Part shown: positions 62,901 through 64,000 of the stretch, in pieces
How positions within the stretch are numbered: the first letter of the stretch is position 1
How the letters are laid out: each line of letters starts with the position of its first letter
Assembly (NCBI GenBank): GCA_963763325.1
Contig: CAVXOL010000001.1
Span: forward strand, 558,001-622,000
DNA from: JBBECJ01 sp963763325
GTDB lineage: Bacteria > Chloroflexota > Chloroflexia > Thermomicrobiales > CFX8
Reading direction: 5' to 3'
Length of the DNA: 64,000 bases
Position numbers and translations under genes: made by a program
Notes under the pieces: model-generated
The model's database searches: none
The model's input: the letters and a program-made list of their open reading frames with translations, nothing else
Told to the model about the DNA's origin: nothing

Positions 62901-64000
62901 CTATCCCTCCCAGACGACGTCGCCGCCGATGATGGTTGCTTCGGCGCGCAGGTCGAACAGTGCGTCGGGTTCGACGGTGCGTGGGTCGGCGGAGATGACG
63001 GTGAAGTCGCCGAGCTTGCCGGGAGTGATCGTGCCTTTGTCGTGTTCCTCGAAGGTGCCGAGGGCCGGCCAGATCGTGAAGAGGCGCAGGGCGTCCCCGA
63101 CAGCAAGCCCTTCCTCGGGGATGTAGCGGTTGCCGGAGAGGGTCCGACGGGTAACGGCGCAGGCGATGTTGTAGAGCGGTGGGATGCCGTCGGGGATTGA
63201 GCCGGTCGAGTCGCTTGAGCCGATGACCTCGAAGCCGCGTTCGACCAGCGAGCGCAGCTTGAACTGGCGAGGCCAGCGTTGTGAGTTCGGCAGCGAGAGG
63301 ACGTCGCCCTGGGCGTAGATGAAGGCCGGGGTTGTGATGATCCGCAGGCCGAGCCGCTGGACGCGCTCGATGTCGGCGTCCTCGATCAGGTAGTCTGCGG
63401 CGTGCTCAATCCGGTGGCGGTGCGGGGTCGGGTGGCGGCGCAGCGCTTCCTCGATGCCGTCGCAGATCATCCGGATCGCCGGTTGCGAGCAGACGTGCAT
63501 CCAGAGCTGCTGGCCGCCGGCGTGGGCGCGGCAGATGAACTCGGTCAACTCGTCCGGTTCCCACTTCACGTCGAAGACGCGGTTGCCGTAGCCGTCGTGA
63601 CCGACGCCGTCGACGAAGATCTTGACGCCGCCAAAGCGAAGCCGGTCGTCGCCGAAGCCGGGCTTGAGGCCCATCTTGAGCAGGCTGTCGAGGTCGATCT
63701 GGTGCGGGACGTGGTAGTACATCCGGAAGCGGATCGGTAGTTCGCCCGCCGCCTGGAGCTCCTGGACGGCGAGGATGTCTTCGGTACCGTAGGGCAAGTT
63801 GTGGATCGTCGTGATCCCTTTGGCGAGGAAGAGGTCGCGGCCTTTGGCGCGGATGGCAGCCTTGACCTGCTCGACGGTAAAGCCGGGGACCATGTCCCAG
63901 ACCTCGGTGACGACGCCGGTTGGCGTGCCGTCCTCGGCGCGATGGAGGACGACGCCCATCGGCGGCTCACCGGTCAGCAGGTTGAGTTCTTCCAGCGCGC
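62901..64000 (-). CDS. Amidohydrolase (family 3, YtcJ-like), C-terminal part
   Basis: The frame is open to the right edge (residues ALEELNLLTGEPP before the first Met at 63959), so the gene starts outside. Visible parts: AGGQLWMHVCSQPAIRMICD (metal His region), RHRIEHAADYLIEDADIERV (metal His), GFEVIGSSDSTGSIPDGIPP (catalytic Asp region) and the closing TPGKLGDFTVISADP, followed by VEPDALFDLRAEATIIGGDV. It is probably a cytoplasmic hydrolase of N-substituted amides. Intact in this window. Confidence 0.88.
   Translation of the reverse strand, partial: ALEELNLLTGEPPMGVVLHRAEDGTPTGVVTEVWDMVPGFTVEQVKAAIRAKGRDLFLAKGITTIHNLPYGTEDILAVQELQAAGELPIRFRMYYHVPHQIDLDSLLKMGLKPGFGDDRLRFGGVKIFVDGVGHDGYGNRVFDVKWEPDELTEFICRAHAGGQQLWMHVCSQPAIRMICDGIEEALRRHPTPHRHRIEHAADYLIEDADIERVQRLGLRIITTPAFIYAQGDVLSLPNSQRWPRQFKLRSLVERGFEVIGSSDSTGSIPDGIPPLYNIACAVTRRTLSGNRYIPEEGLAVGDALRLFTIWPALGTFEEHDKGTITPGKLGDFTVISADPRTVEPDALFDLRAEATIIGGDVVWEG

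Overview
The window is a high-GC bacterial chromosome segment. Gene content (Roadblock/LC7 plus TPR protein, tandem DUF5317 membrane proteins, many LuxR- and SARP-type ATPase regulators, S9/M20/M1 peptidases, CheB-CheR-kinase fusion, palindromic repeats at gene ends) fits Chloroflexota, perhaps Thermomicrobia. This is an inference from content. I saw no rRNA, tRNA or CRISPR array.

Layout. 1-6.7 kb: start of an ABC ATPase, a GNAT gene, five small NTF2-like or dimeric-barrel proteins and a broken LuxR/AAA regulator, all on the minus strand. 7-12.5 kb: MATE exporter, an overlapping pair of unknown genes, a YczE-type membrane protein and an M1-like lipoprotein peptidase. 12.5-17.1 kb: ndk, Roadblock protein, a large TPR protein and a small membrane protein. 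17.3-17.8 kb: two tandem 35-residue secreted-peptide genes behind a dense AGTACT site array, the least explained system here. 18-21.4 kb: HD-GYP protein, two DUF5317 paralogues and a sigma factor. 21.7-27.5 kb: peptidases, a WYL regulator, a PPOX-like protein and a polysaccharide deacetylase. 27.6-37.9 kb: a class V-like lanthipeptide locus with precursor ending in Cys, an APH-like kinase and a fused HopA1-LanC synthetase, followed by a SARP/ATPase regulator, a divergent subtilase and a repeat-bearing membrane-anchored protein. 38-47.8 kb: metabolic and signalling genes, including a GAF histidine kinase/response regulator pair. 48-49.3 kb: an IS630-type element inserted in a palindromic repeat. 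49.6-54.8 kb: an XRE regulator and divergent CheB and CheB-CheR-kinase genes. 54.9-64 kb: an APH kinase, two VapBC-type modules, an M20-like peptidase, a four-META-domain lipoprotein, a nitroreductase, an MFS exporter and the C-terminal part of an amidohydrolase.

Many genes are split by single-base frame shifts although the protein continues in another frame, often at G/C runs, next to long intact ORFs. I read most of these as uncorrected sequencing indels. Such genes are reported as one span with the breaks noted. Three palindromic repeats of about 90-170 bp lie at gene ends, and a fourth carries the IS insertion. Two of them supply the TAG stop of a neighbouring gene.
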